The notes under the pieces are model-generated. The model had not been told where the DNA came from. It was given only the letters and a program-made list of their open reading frames with translations, and did not search any database. From positions 4,774,001 to 4,838,000 of the forward strand of contig NZ_CP108487.1 in assembly GCF_036226525.1 (NCBI RefSeq): a stretch of DNA of 64,000 nt, read 5' to 3'. The DNA is from Kribbella sp. NBC_01245. GTDB lineage: Bacteria; Actinomycetota; Actinomycetes; Propionibacteriales; Kribbellaceae. Shown here piece by piece: positions 1-9,568 of this stretch (position 1 is its first letter; every line of letters starts with the position of its first letter). The translations under genes were made by a program, and so were the position numbers.

Positions 1-40
1 TGACCCGGCCCTAGGCATCTACTGAACGCCCCCAAGGGCG

Positions 41-72
41 GCCAGCACACTCCTAGTCGCGGGTGTGCTGGC
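41..72 (-). terminator. hairpin over the end of the fucosidase gene
   Basis: A perfect 10-bp inverted repeat (41-50 and 63-72, GCCAGCACAC / GTGTGCTGGC) encloses the stop codon of the fucosidase gene. A second small hairpin (27-31 with 36-40) follows downstream on the minus strand. No T run is present, which is common for actinobacterial terminators. The role as terminator is inferred. Confidence 0.45.
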
Positions 73-1324
73 GGTAGACGTCGAGCTCGCCGTCCAGCTC
101 TAGCTCGATCACCGTGCAGTCCCGGTCGAGGGCGGTGTCCGAGGCGACGGAGAGGTACTCCCAGCCGGGGACCTCGCCGAGGCCGCCGACGCGACGGTGT
201 TGCAGGTCGACGCCGCCGCCGAGGATGGTTGCCTTGAGCACCTGGTTCTTCAGACCGCGGACCACTACGTACTCGTTGGGCCGGTCGAAGCAGAACAGGT
301 AGAGCCGGCGCCGGTCGGTGGAGACCGTGGAGGCGCCGTAGAAGTGGCCGAGCGGGAGACCGCGGCCGGTGTCGTAGATCGCGGGTTCGTGCCGGCGGAT
401 CCAGTCGCCGAGCTCCCGCAGGCGCTCCACCTGCGGGCCGGGGATCGTGCCATCCTCTCGCGGTCCGACGTCCAGCAGCAGGTTCCCCCCGCCGCCGATC
501 GTCTCGGCGAAGATCCGGACCAATTGGCGGATCGATTTGTAGTTGTCGTCCGCGTGCTGGAAACCCCACGAGTCGTTGATGGTCAGGCACAGCTCCCACG
601 GACCGGCCGGCGGCTCGATCGGCACTCCCTGCTCCGGCGTCGCATAGTCACCGAAGCCACCGTTCATCCGCCCGTTGATCACCGCCTGCGGGGTGATCCT
701 CATGATCAGCTCGCGGACCTCGTCCATCCGCCACTGCTCGGGGTCGCGCTCCCAGTCGCCGTCGAACCACAGCAGGTCTGGGCCGAACCGTTCCAGCAAC
801 TCGGTCAGCTGGGCCCGGTGGAAGGTGAGGAAGCACTCCCACCTGGCCGGGTCCTCCTCCCCTGCCGCCGGCACCGCGAACGGGTTGCCGCGCTCGTCGA
901 CCGGCATCTGGGCCGGCCGGACCGAGGCGTAGTTCGGGTGGGTCCAATCCAGGTGGCTGAAGTAGAGCCCGACCTTGAGGTCGTGCCGCCGCAACGCGTC
1001 GACATACTCACTGACGATGTCGCGGCGCGCGGGCGTCGCCTTCACCGTGGACAGATCGTTGGCCGCCGTATCGTAGAGCGCGACTCCGTCATGGTGCTTC
1101 GTGGTCAGTACGGCGTACCGCGCTCCGGCCGCCTCGAACAGGTCGGCCCAGGCGTCGGCGTCGAACTTGGCGGCGGTGAAGCCATCGAGCTGCTTCAGGT
1201 AGTCGTCGTGGCTGATCCGGCCATTGAAGAACGACCAGGACTCGGCGATCCCGTTGACGGCGTAGACACCGTAGTGGATGAAGATGCCGAGCTTGGCCTC
1301 GTCGAACCAGGGCTGGATCGCCAC
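53..1324 (-). CDS. GH29-type alpha-L-fucosidase
   Basis: A 423-residue protein that should hydrolyse terminal alpha-L-fucose from oligosaccharides. It begins QPWFDEAKLGIFIHYGVYAV, the usual opening of GH29 enzymes; TTKHHDG follows near residue 75 and the candidate nucleophile Asp188 lies in WFDGDW. The start is GTG at 1324, because GAGGAG lies 7 bases upstream and the family alignment begins there; a longer reading frame to 1453 only reads back through the upstream gene. There is no signal peptide, so the enzyme is cytoplasmic and would act on imported oligosaccharide. It is the last gene of the transporter operon, 11 bases after the GH5-like gene. Confidence 0.9.
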   Translation of the reverse strand: MAIQPWFDEAKLGIFIHYGVYAVNGIAESWSFFNGRISHDDYLKQLDGFTAAKFDADAWADLFEAAGARYAVLTTKHHDGVALYDTAANDLSTVKATPARRDIVSEYVDALRRHDLKVGLYFSHLDWTHPNYASVRPAQMPVDERGNPFAVPAAGEEDPARWECFLTFHRAQLTELLERFGPDLLWFDGDWERDPEQWRMDEVRELIMRITPQAVINGRMNGGFGDYATPEQGVPIEPPAGPWELCLTINDSWGFQHADDNYKSIRQLVRIFAETIGGGGNLLLDVGPREDGTIPGPQVERLRELGDWIRRHEPAIYDTGRGLPLGHFYGASTVSTDRRRLYLFCFDRPNEYVVVRGLKNQVLKATILGGGVDLQHRRVGGLGEVPGWEYLSVASDTALDRDCTVIELELDGELDVYRQHTRD

Positions 1325-1335
1325 GGAGATTCTCC

Positions 1336-2560
1336 TCAGGTCGCAGATAGAACGGGATAGGGGATGCCGCGCCGCCGGAGATAGTCCTCGTCGGTCGACC
1401 GGTCGCTGGTCACGATCGCCGGCGGCGTTCCGTTCGCGGCAGCGGCCATCCACGCGTCGAACAAGGCGCCGCCGGGAGCACTCGCCCGCCGCGGCTCCGC
1501 ACCGTCACCCACGTCCAGCACAACCGCTGTCGAGCGAGTCCCGGCCTGCGACGGGCTGTGCTTCAGCTCCGCGGCGACATCGCGCAGACGCTCGCCGACC
1601 GGCTTCGGTAGGCCGCGCTCGTCGCACAGGCCGAGGCTGTACTCCAGCTCGGGGAAGTCCCGCATCGTGCGCGAGACATCGTGGCTGCACCACCAGGTAA
1701 CACCCCACACCCCCTTCACAGCGGGCCAGGTTCCGAACCGTCTGTTCGGCGAACTCCGGTGCCTGCTCCGGCGTGACCGAGCCGGCCGGTGCGCCGATCT
1801 CCTGCACCCAGATCGAGCGAGCCGGGTCCGGTGCCCAGGCCCGGGCCAGCTCCACGACGTACTCGGCGACATGGGCCGCCTCCGTGCTGAGGCCGCCGTA
1901 CTTCTTGCCGATGCCGGCGGAGAACACCCACGGATGGACGACGGTCCGGGCGCCGAGCGTGGTCAGCTGGCGAGGGGTGAACGTATGGCCCTCGTCGTAC
2001 CAGACCGCGTCGAACGCCGAGTGCGTATGCGGGTGGTCCGGGTCGGCCTCGGTCGCGGCCGTCAGCAGCCGGGTGATCCAGGCGTCCACCTCGGCCTCGG
2101 TGACGGCGTCCCGACCCACCGGCGCGATCATGTTGTTCGGCTCGTTGGCCAGGCTCACGCCGAGTTGGTTGCCGTGGTCCCGTAGCCGATGCGCGACGGC
2201 GGCGACCAGCTCCGCCTCGGCCTCCACCACGTCGGGATCAGTGAAGATGTTGCGCTGATGGTGCGTCACCGTCCACGAAGGGTAGAACTCGAAGCTGCTC
2301 AGATGTCCCTGCAGGACGTCGACCGTCACATCCAGGCCTGCCCCGGCCGCGACGTCGTACAGGCGGGCCAGGTCGTCGAGCGCGCGCTGCCGGATCAATC
2401 CCCGCTGCGGCTGGAAGAGCGGCCACAGGCAGAACACCCGGACGTGGTCGAGACCGAGCCCGGCCAGTGTTTCGAAGTCCTCCCGCTGTTCGGCCGGATC
2501 GAAGTCCAGCCAGTGGTGGAACCAGCCGCGCCGCGGTGTGTAGTTGGCGCCGAATCTCAT
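1336..2560 (-). pseudogene. GH5-like (clan GH-A) glycosidase, frameshifted
   Basis: The first 280 residues form a TIM-barrel glycosidase with acid/base Glu in SLANEPNN and nucleophile Glu in VQEIGAP. The frame then breaks: the run of five C at 1710-1714 (five G on the coding strand) has one base too many. Removing one base gives CEGVWGVTWWCSHD and restores a protein of about 407 residues ending at 1336, just upstream of the fucosidase start. Uncorrected, the product runs to 1505 with an unrelated tail. The start ATG at 2560 overlaps the stop of the upstream ATPase gene. Either a real recent mutation or a sequencing error in a homopolymer. Confidence 0.8.
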
Positions 2561-3609
2561 CGGGTCAGCATCTCCTCAGCGGGTTCGTGCGAGTGACCGC
2601 CGTCGCCGTACAACCAGCATCGGGTCCAGCTGCCGTCGTCGAAGGAGGTCAGCTCGGGCAGCCGGGTGCGGCACTCGTCGCGCGCGAACGGGCAGCGCGG
2701 GTGGAAGCGGCAGCCCGGCGGTGGGTCGATCAGACTGGGCGGTTCTCCCAGGTCGTCGTCGAACCTGTCCACGACGCCGTCGTCGCGCCGGTCCGGGTCC
2801 GGCGAGCAGTCCAGCAGCAGTCGCGTGTACGGGTGCTTCGGCTGCTGGCTCACCGCCTCAGCCGGGCCGGACTCGACCAGCTGACCGGCGTACATCACGT
2901 TGATGTCGTCGGCGAAGTAGCGCGCGCTGGCGATGTCGTGGGTGATGTAGAGGATGGCAAGGCCCTCGTCATCCCGGAGTTTCGCGAGCAGGTTGAGGAT
3001 GTCGAGGCGGATGGACACGTCGAGCATCGACACCGGCTCGTCACCGAGCAGCACCGCCGGCTCGACCGCAAGAGCCCGGGCGATGACCACCCGCTGGCGC
3101 TGGCCGCCGGAGAGCTGATGCGGGAACTTGTCGATGAAGTCCTTGGCCGGTGTCAGGTTCACCCGCTCCAGCAACTGGAGCACCTTGGCCTCGACCTCGG
3201 CCCGGCCGGCGGCGCGCCCGTGGATGCGCAGTGCCCGGCCGATGATGTAACGCACCCGCTTCAGGTGGTTCAGCGACGAGAACGGGTCCTGGAAGATCAG
3301 CTGGACGCGCGCGTAGTACCGCCGCCGGTCCTTCTGCCCGCGCGGATCGGCGGGCTCACCGTCGAGCAGGATCTCCCCGTCGGTGAGCGGGTAGGCCAGC
3401 GCCATCAGCCGGGCCAGGGTGGTTTTGCCGCTGCCGCTCTCGCCCACCAGGGCGGCGATCCGGCCGCGGTAGAGGGTCAGGTTCGCGGACTCCAGCGCAT
3501 GGACCTCGTGGCCCTTGCTGCCCCGGCCGCGCAGTGCGAAGTGCTTGGTGGCGTTGCGCGCCTCCAGTACAGGCGTCGCCTTCGCGGTTGCCTCAGCCAA
3601 CCTTCTCAC
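2557..3609 (-). CDS. ABC transporter ATP-binding protein, OppF/DppF type
   Basis: A 350-residue ATPase that energises the oligosaccharide/peptide importer. Walker A is GESGSGKTT, the signature LSGGQRQRV and Walker B region VLLGDEPVS. The C-terminal oligopeptide-transporter extension with [18 protein letters not shown] is present. The first codon lies 17 bases inside the preceding ATPase gene, and the stop overlaps the start of the GH5-like gene, so translation is probably coupled. Context (two glycosidases downstream) argues for sugar rather than peptide import. Confidence 0.92.
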   Translation of the reverse strand: MRRLAEATAKATPVLEARNATKHFALRGRGSKGHEVHALESANLTLYRGRIAALVGESGSGKTTLARLMALAYPLTDGEILLDGEPADPRGQKDRRRYYARVQLIFQDPFSSLNHLKRVRYIIGRALRIHGRAAGRAEVEAKVLQLLERVNLTPAKDFIDKFPHQLSGGQRQRVVIARALAVEPAVLLGDEPVSMLDVSIRLDILNLLAKLRDDEGLAILYITHDIASARYFADDINVMYAGQLVESGPAEAVSQQPKHPYTRLLLDCSPDPDRRDDGVVDRFDDDLGEPPSLIDPPPGCRFHPRCPFARDECRTRLPELTSFDDGSWTRCWLYGDGGHSHEPAEEMLTR

Positions 3610-4624
3610 CTTCCACTGGACGCTGCTGGCGTGCCATCACGGGTACGGCGGGGTCGTGCAGGTGACAGGCCACCTGACGGCCCTCGATCGGCTGCAGCAG
3701 CTGCGGCAGTTCGGTGTCACAAGGCGCGAACCTCTTCGGGCACCGAGGGTGGAACGCACAGCCGGGCGGCGGGTCACGGAGGTCCGGCGGAGAGCCCGGG
3801 ATCCCTCGCAGGACGCGGATCGGGCCGTGCAGGGGCGGAAAGGAGTCCCGCAGCCCGGCCGAGTACGGGTGCAGTGGGTCGTCGTACAGCTGGCGGGCAG
3901 GGCCGAGCTCGACGATCCGGCCGGCGTACATCACCGCGATGCGGTCGGCGATCTCGATCAGCAGCGAGAGGTCGTGCGTGATGAAGAGGATCGCGAAACC
4001 GAGCTCGTCCTGCAGGCGCTGCACCTGGCGCAGGATCTGGCGCTGCATCACCACGTCCACCGCGGTGGTGGGCTCGTCCATCACGACCAGCTCGGGGTCG
4101 CAGGCAAGTGCCAGCGCGATGGTGGCGCGCTGGCGCATCCCGCCGGATAGCTCATGCGGGAAGGCTCGCAACCGGTCAGCAGGGATGCCCACCATCCGTA
4201 CCAGCTCGGCCGCCCGGGCCTCAGCGTCGGTGCGACTCAGCCGGCGATGCGCCTGCAGCGTGTCGACGAACTGGGCCCCGAGCCGCAAGACCGGGTTCAG
4301 TGCGTTCATCGCCGACTGGAAGACGATCGACACCTCCTCCCAGCGGATCTTCGCGAGCTGGTCGCGATCGGCTCGCAACAGGTCGACCTTGTCGCCATCC
4401 TGGGCATGGAAGACCGCGGTCCCGGCCGTGGTGACGGCCGGCGGACGCTGTAGCCGGGTGATGGCGTTGATCAACGTCGACTTGCCGCTACCGCTCTCGC
4501 CGGCGATGCCCAGGATCTCGCCACGCCGCAGCGTGAAGGTCGCATCCACCACCGCGTTGACGGGCCGGTCGTCGGTCTCGTACCCGACGTGCAGGCCGTC
4601 CACCTCGAGCAGTACGTCGGTCAT
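3593..4624 (-). CDS. ABC transporter ATP-binding protein, OppD/DppD type
   Basis: A 343-residue ATPase, partner of the OppF-like protein. Walker A GESGSGKST near residue 41, signature LSGGMRQRA, Walker B LVVMDEPTTAVD, and the C-terminal oligo-binding extension with PPPGCAFHPRCPKRFAPC. It overlaps its upstream neighbour by 4 bases and its downstream neighbour by 17, typical of one polycistronic message. Confidence 0.92.
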   Translation of the reverse strand: MTDVLLEVDGLHVGYETDDRPVNAVVDATFTLRRGEILGIAGESGSGKSTLINAITRLQRPPAVTTAGTAVFHAQDGDKVDLLRADRDQLAKIRWEEVSIVFQSAMNALNPVLRLGAQFVDTLQAHRRLSRTDAEARAAELVRMVGIPADRLRAFPHELSGGMRQRATIALALACDPELVVMDEPTTAVDVVMQRQILRQVQRLQDELGFAILFITHDLSLLIEIADRIAVMYAGRIVELGPARQLYDDPLHPYSAGLRDSFPPLHGPIRVLRGIPGSPPDLRDPPPGCAFHPRCPKRFAPCDTELPQLLQPIEGRQVACHLHDPAVPVMARQQRPVEGEKVG

Positions 4625-5517
4625 CGCTTGGCTCCCGTCAAGGCGGTCAGCCTGGTCGACGCCTTACGCGCGACAGTGCGCAGGCGTGGGTTGGAGATCT
4701 CGTCGATGCCGAAGTTGATCAGCCCGGCCGCCGTCCCGAGCAGGGCGATACAGGCCGCCGGCGGGACGAAGGTCCACCACTCGCCGTTGAACAGGGCGTT
4801 CGGTCCAGCGTCGTTGATCAGCATCCCCCAGCTGATGATCGAGGGATTGCCCGCCCCGATGAAGGCCAGTCCGGCTTCGGCGAAGATCGCGCCGACGACC
4901 GAGAACAGCAGGCTGGCCGCGATCAGCGGCGCCAGGTGCGGCACCAGTTCGAAGACGATCACCCGACGCCGGGATTCGCCGAGCATCTCGGTGGCGGTGA
5001 CGAAGTCGCGATTGCGCAGCGACAGCGCCTGCGCCCGCTTCTGCCGGGCACCACCCGCCCAGCTGGTCAGGCCGATGATCAGCGCGGTGACCCACCAGCC
5101 GCCGCGGCCCTTGACGTAGCTGCCGACGATGATCAGCAGCGGCAGCCCCGGGATCACCAGGAATATGTTGGTGAAGGCGGTCAGGAACGCATCGGTCCGG
5201 CCGCCGATGTAGGCGCCGGCGATGCCGAGCAGCGTCGCCAGGCCGGTCGCGATCAGCCCGGCCAGCAGGCCGATCTGCAGCGAGGTCCGGGTCCCGACGA
5301 CGAGCCGGGCAAGCAGGTCACGACCGTTCTTGTCCGTGCCGAGCCAGTGCGACCCGGACGGAGCCTCGCGCAGGTGGTCGACGTCCAGCTCCGTCGCGCT
5401 CAGGCCGAAGACGTGGGTGACCACGGTCGGGCCGACGAGGGCGACGAGCACGAAGAAGCCGAAGATCACCAGACCGACCCGGACCTTCGTGCTGTCCGGC
5501 AGCCGCAGCCTGCTCAC
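4621..5517 (-). CDS. ABC transporter permease, DppC type
   Basis: A 298-residue inner-membrane permease with about six transmembrane helices: one near the N-terminus (VGLVIFGFFVLVALVGP) and a five-helix core. The extracytoplasmic segment ends in SHWLGTDKNGRDLLARLV, a hallmark of the DppC/OppC group. The EAA-loop region is ATEMLGESRRRVIVFELVPH. It overlaps both neighbouring genes by 4 bases. Confidence 0.92.
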   Translation of the reverse strand: MSRLRLPDSTKVRVGLVIFGFFVLVALVGPTVVTHVFGLSATELDVDHLREAPSGSHWLGTDKNGRDLLARLVVGTRTSLQIGLLAGLIATGLATLLGIAGAYIGGRTDAFLTAFTNIFLVIPGLPLLIIVGSYVKGRGGWWVTALIIGLTSWAGGARQKRAQALSLRNRDFVTATEMLGESRRRVIVFELVPHLAPLIAASLLFSVVGAIFAEAGLAFIGAGNPSIISWGMLINDAGPNALFNGEWWTFVPPAACIALLGTAAGLINFGIDEISNPRLRTVARKASTRLTALTGAKR

Positions 5518-6584
5518 ACGTCCTCCCTGGCTCGTGGGTCGATCAACCCGTAGACGGAGTCGGCGATGAAGTTCGCGGCCAGCACCGACAGCGAGATGAT
5601 CAGGAACAGCGCCTGCATCAGCTGGTAGTCCACGCTGGTCACCGACTGGTAGAAGAGGTACCCGACGCCCGGGTAGGCGAAGACCACCTCGGCCAGCAGC
5701 GAACCACCGACCACGAAGCCGAGCGACACCGCCAGGCCGGTGACGCTGGGCAGGATCGCGTTGCGGGCCGCGTACTGCGTCATCACCCGGCGCGGCGACA
5801 GGCCCTTCGCCTCGGCCAGCAGCACGTAGTCCTCGGAGATGGTGGTGATCATCATGTTGCGCATCCCGAGCAGCCAGCCGCCGATCGACCCGGCGATGAT
5901 CGTGAACGCCGGCAGCAGCGCGTGGTGGATCACGCTCGGGATGAAGTAGATGTCGAACGCCGGCACCAGGTTGTCGACGTCGTACCCGTGGATATCGGGG
6001 AACCAGCCGAGCTTTCCCGCCAGGAACAGCTGTAGGAGTTGCGCGACCGCGAAGAACGGCAGCGCACCGATGAACGTCGACAGCGGTGCCGCGATCGCGT
6101 CGAACCCCTTACCGGGCTTGCGTCCGGCCAGGATGCCGAGACCGGTGCCCAACGCGAAGGCGAGGATGGTGGTGGTACCGACCAGGCCGAGCGTCCACCA
6201 GATGCCCGACCCGATCACCTGTGAGACCGGGGTCGGGTAAAACGCCGTCGAGATGCCGAAATCGCCCTGTGCGAGCTGCTTCAGGTAGCCGAAGTACTGC
6301 TGCCACAGCGGATCGCCCGAACCACCGAAGAGCCGCTGGATCGCCCGCACCTGTTCGGCGGACACGGCCTGGGTACGTCGGAGGTTCTCGATGATCGCGC
6401 CGGCCGGGTCGCCGGGCATCAGCCGCGGAATGAAGAAGTTCAGCGTGATCGCGACCCAGGTCGCCACCAGGTAGAACCTGATCCGCCGGGCGAAGTACCG
6501 CCACGACGACCCACGACCACGGACCGGCTTCGCCCTCGGTGGGGGTGCCGCAGCTGAGTCGACGACCTCGACACTCGACGTCAT
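5514..6584 (-). CDS. ABC transporter permease, DppB type
   Basis: A 356-residue permease. After a basic cytoplasmic N-terminus comes a first helix with the DppB hallmark NFFIPRLMPGDPAG, then five more helices; the EAA loop is LLAEAKGLSPRRVMTQYAARNAILP. It forms the membrane channel with the DppC-like protein. Start ATG at 6584, 7 bases after the binding-protein stop codon. Confidence 0.92.
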   Translation of the reverse strand: MTSSVEVVDSAAAPPPRAKPVRGRGSSWRYFARRIRFYLVATWVAITLNFFIPRLMPGDPAGAIIENLRRTQAVSAEQVRAIQRLFGGSGDPLWQQYFGYLKQLAQGDFGISTAFYPTPVSQVIGSGIWWTLGLVGTTTILAFALGTGLGILAGRKPGKGFDAIAAPLSTFIGALPFFAVAQLLQLFLAGKLGWFPDIHGYDVDNLVPAFDIYFIPSVIHHALLPAFTIIAGSIGGWLLGMRNMMITTISEDYVLLAEAKGLSPRRVMTQYAARNAILPSVTGLAVSLGFVVGGSLLAEVVFAYPGVGYLFYQSVTSVDYQLMQALFLIISLSVLAANFIADSVYGLIDPRAREDV

Positions 6585-6591
6585 CCCTGCT

Positions 6592-8280
6592 TCAGCTTCC
6601 GTAGGTGTCTGGGTTCGGCTTCAAGGACAGGACCACCCGCAGGTTGTCGCCCGCGGCCCACGGCGGCGGCATCGCGTACGGGTTCTCCTCGTTCGGCCAC
6701 CCGACCCACTGCTTGGAGTTGTACTCCGCCGAGGCACCGATACTGGCCAGCGGGAAGCTCGGCACCTTCTCGACCATGATCTTCTGCAGCTCCCCGACCA
6801 CCGCGAGCTGCTCGGCCTGGTCTCCGGTTTCGGACAACTTCTTCAGCAGCGCGTCGGTCTCCGGGTCCTTCCAGCTCCCGTAGTTGGCCCAGGCGCCGGC
6901 GTTCTTCGAGCTCAGGATGTCGTTGTAGTAGCTCCAGGGGTTCGCGCCGTACACCGCGCCGCCCACGTTGACGTCCAGGTCGGCCGACTTCTTCAGTGCG
7001 TCGAGCTGGGTGCCGGGCACCGGCCGGACATTGGTCTTCACGCCGATCTTCTTCCACTGCTCGGCGATGATCTGGTCACGCTGGATGGCGTCCTTGTACT
7101 CCGCGTTCTCCGGCAGATCGACGGTGAGCTGTTTGCCGTCGGGGCCGACCAACTCCTCGCCCCGCTTGCTGAATCCGGCCTTGGCCAGCTCGGCCAGCGC
7201 ACCGTCGACGTTCGCCTTGCCGAAGGGCAGGTCCTTGTACTGCGGGGCGATCCACTTGCCCTGGGTCTTCTGATCCATCCCGGTCGGGCTGATCGAGTAC
7301 GACAGATCCTGGGTGACGATCTTCATCACCTGGTCACCGTCGATCGCCAGCGACAGGCCCTTGCGGACGCTCGGATTGTCGAACGGCTTGCGGGCCGGGT
7401 TGAAGTACACGTTCAGCGAGCCGTACGACGGGTACCAGGCGTGGTTGTGCTCGGGATCCTTGTCGACATACACCTTCTTGACGTTCGCGATCGCACCGCC
7501 GGACCACTCCAGCTCACCGGACATCAGCTTCTGCTCCTCGGCCTGACCGAGGATCGGGATCTTGATCTGCGGCACCGGCACCTTCTGCTTCCAGTAGTCC
7601 GCCCGCGCCTGCAGGACAACCTGCTGGCTGGAGAACTGCCCGAGCTTGTACGGCCCGCTGACCACCGGCTCGGGGTTGGTCCACTTCTTGAGGTCCTGCG
7701 ACTCCCAGATCTTCTTCGGCACGATGGACACGCCACCGATGGTGCTCTCGAGCGTGTAGGCGGGCCCGGCGAAGGTGATCTCCGCGGTCTTGGCGTCTAC
7801 CGCCTTCGCGGCGACGTACTCGAACTTCTGCAGCTCGGGGTCCTTCTTCAGGGCCTCGAGGGTGAAGACGAGGTCCTCCGCGGTGACGGACGAGCCGTCG
7901 CTCCAGGTTGCGTCCTGGTTCAGCTTGATGGTGATCTTCTTGCCGTCCTCGGACCACGCGGGCTTGTCTGCCAGCCAGGGGATGAACTCCCCCTGCTTGA
8001 GGATGTTGAACATCCACAACGGCTCGTACATGAAGAACGTGCCCGACGTGGCCGTCGGGGAGAACGGGTTGAAGTTCCGAACGAAGGTCGACTGACCACC
8101 GGCGAGTCCCGCTGTCAGCGTCGTCGGACAGGACGTCTTGCTGCAGGTGTAACCGGGGTCGTATCCGTCGGACTGCGCCGACTTCTTCGTGTTCGGTGAA
8201 TTTGGGCTGCTGCAGCCCACCACGGTCATCAGGACCGCAACTGCGAGAGCACCCAGCGCCGCTGGCGAATGCTTCCTCAT
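6592..8280 (-). CDS. solute-binding lipoprotein, family 5
   Basis: A 562-residue extracytoplasmic receptor of the DppA/OppA family, first gene of the operon. The start is taken as ATG at 8280 (MRKHSP...), with GGAG 6 bases upstream and a lipoprotein signal peptide ending VVGC; a longer frame to 8337 would bury this signal. The mature protein has the family's two-lobe length, with internal motifs such as FVRNFNPFSPTATSGTFFMY and TWSDGSSVTAEDLVFTLEA. Because the downstream genes encode a fucosidase and a GH5-like enzyme, the ligand is more likely a plant- or glycan-derived oligosaccharide than a peptide. Confidence 0.9.
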   Translation of the reverse strand: MRKHSPAALGALAVAVLMTVVGCSSPNSPNTKKSAQSDGYDPGYTCSKTSCPTTLTAGLAGGQSTFVRNFNPFSPTATSGTFFMYEPLWMFNILKQGEFIPWLADKPAWSEDGKKITIKLNQDATWSDGSSVTAEDLVFTLEALKKDPELQKFEYVAAKAVDAKTAEITFAGPAYTLESTIGGVSIVPKKIWESQDLKKWTNPEPVVSGPYKLGQFSSQQVVLQARADYWKQKVPVPQIKIPILGQAEEQKLMSGELEWSGGAIANVKKVYVDKDPEHNHAWYPSYGSLNVYFNPARKPFDNPSVRKGLSLAIDGDQVMKIVTQDLSYSISPTGMDQKTQGKWIAPQYKDLPFGKANVDGALAELAKAGFSKRGEELVGPDGKQLTVDLPENAEYKDAIQRDQIIAEQWKKIGVKTNVRPVPGTQLDALKKSADLDVNVGGAVYGANPWSYYNDILSSKNAGAWANYGSWKDPETDALLKKLSETGDQAEQLAVVGELQKIMVEKVPSFPLASIGASAEYNSKQWVGWPNEENPYAMPPPWAAGDNLRVVLSLKPNPDTYGS

Positions 8281-8337
8281 GCCGACTCCGTTTCCCTGAC
8301 CACCGGCCGCGGAGGGGTTGGCCGGACTTGGGGACAT

Positions 8338-8366
8338 ACGTTGTCAATGCTTGCGAGTGATGTCAA
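8338..8366 (-). promoter_or_regulatory. probable promoter of the transporter operon
   Basis: On the minus strand TTGACA (8366-8361) is followed after 17 bases by CAACGT (8343-8338), 57 bases before the start codon. The TTGACA lies inside an imperfect inverted repeat (TGATG ... CATCA, 8359-8376), a candidate operator for a sugar-responsive repressor, but no regulator gene adjoins the operon. The rest of 8367-8505 shows nothing I can name. Confidence 0.45.
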
Positions 8367-8505
8367 CAGGCATCAAGCGTGCAGTATTGTGCGTTTTTAG
8401 CGCTCATCAACACGAACCAACGCGCACCGGAACCCCAAGGCGGGATAACGTTGTCTCCCCCGCAACATGCCGCCATGACCGCTGTGCAAGTCAGGGTGAT
8501 CGGGT

Positions 8506-9504
8506 TCATCTAGCCAATGTGCGGAGGTCGTAGGCCAGGTCGATCAGGCGCTGGCCTACGACTTCGTACAACACGTAGTAGCCCTCACGGCGGGTCTGGA
8601 CCATTCCCGCGTCGAGCAACAGCTTGAGGTGGCGCGAGACCGCTGCACCGGACAGGCCGAGCAATCCTGACAACTCCTGCGTACTCCGCGGCTCCTCCGC
8701 CAAGAGCCGGATGATGTCGAGCCGCGACTGCCCCGCGAGCGCACGCAGACCCGACGACAACTCGACGGACTCCCTGCTCTGCGGATTCGGCGGTACGACG
8801 GGATAGGTCATCCGCAACGGCCACGGCTCGTCGCAAGTGACCCGCACGTGCGGCCACGCGTAGTAGCTCGGCGTCAACCGCAACGGCCCACGCTCGGCGA
8901 CTTCGACCCGATGATCGTGCGGGCGATCCAGCAGCACCAGCCTACGTCGCACGTCGAGCCGGATCGCGGGCGCGAGTTGGCGAAGCAAGGGCAGAACCCC
9001 ATCAGGTAAGGCGGTTCCGGCGTCCGCGACCGTGTCGAGCAGTTGCGGTTCGAGATGCTCCCATTCCTTGCTGAAGGCAACTTCCCAGTACGACGTGAGC
9101 ACCGCGAGGATCTCGTCGAGCACGCTGCGCGGTTCCTTCTTGACGCGGCGCCGGAGCTCGGGATCGTTGCCCTCGTTGACCAGGACCGCCTCGGACAAAT
9201 CGCGTGCGATGTCGCGCGCCGGCAGGGCCCGCACGATCTCGATCTCCTCCGCGAAGGTGCGATCGAGATGACCCGCACCCGCCTCGAACAAGGCCGGCAC
9301 GTAGTCCCGCACCACCCAGCTCAACCTGCGCAGGTCGTTGCGCAATTCGGCCGGCAGATCCCGGCAACGCCGTACCCAGGGCAGTTGCAGCGCGTGGTGG
9401 CCGGGCGCGCTCAGGGCGTGCCACGAGTGCACCGCCTCGGCGAGGGCGGACAGCTCGAAACTGACGTGCTCGGCCGCGTCCGGCGGCATCCGCAAGGTGA
9501 TCAC
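8506..9504 (-). CDS. winged-helix regulator, ArsR type with long N-terminal domain
   Basis: A 332-residue predicted repressor. The N-terminal 230 residues form an uncharacterised helical domain seen in some actinobacterial ArsR-like regulators. The C-terminus holds the winged helix (SRLDIIRLLAEEPRSTQELS, then LLGLSGAAVSRHLKLLLDAG). The start is uncertain: GTG at 9504 leaves 64 bases to the divergent lyase gene, whereas an upstream GTG at 9561 would run to within 7 bases of it. Divergence suggests that it controls the lyase gene. Confidence 0.8.
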   Translation of the reverse strand: MITLRMPPDAAEHVSFELSALAEAVHSWHALSAPGHHALQLPWVRRCRDLPAELRNDLRRLSWVVRDYVPALFEAGAGHLDRTFAEEIEIVRALPARDIARDLSEAVLVNEGNDPELRRRVKKEPRSVLDEILAVLTSYWEVAFSKEWEHLEPQLLDTVADAGTALPDGVLPLLRQLAPAIRLDVRRRLVLLDRPHDHRVEVAERGPLRLTPSYYAWPHVRVTCDEPWPLRMTYPVVPPNPQSRESVELSSGLRALAGQSRLDIIRLLAEEPRSTQELSGLLGLSGAAVSRHLKLLLDAGMVQTRREGYYVLYEVVGQRLIDLAYDLRTLAR

Positions 9505-9568
9505 GGAACTGATTATCTCTTTCGCGAATCTGTTGTCCGCTGCGGACGTCCGTCTCGACACTCAGGTC

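Noticed and set aside
2467-3981. Long plus-strand open frame opposite the transporter ATPase genes
   Set aside because: It is an antisense shadow of high-GC coding sequence; the minus-strand frames carry complete ABC ATPase motifs.
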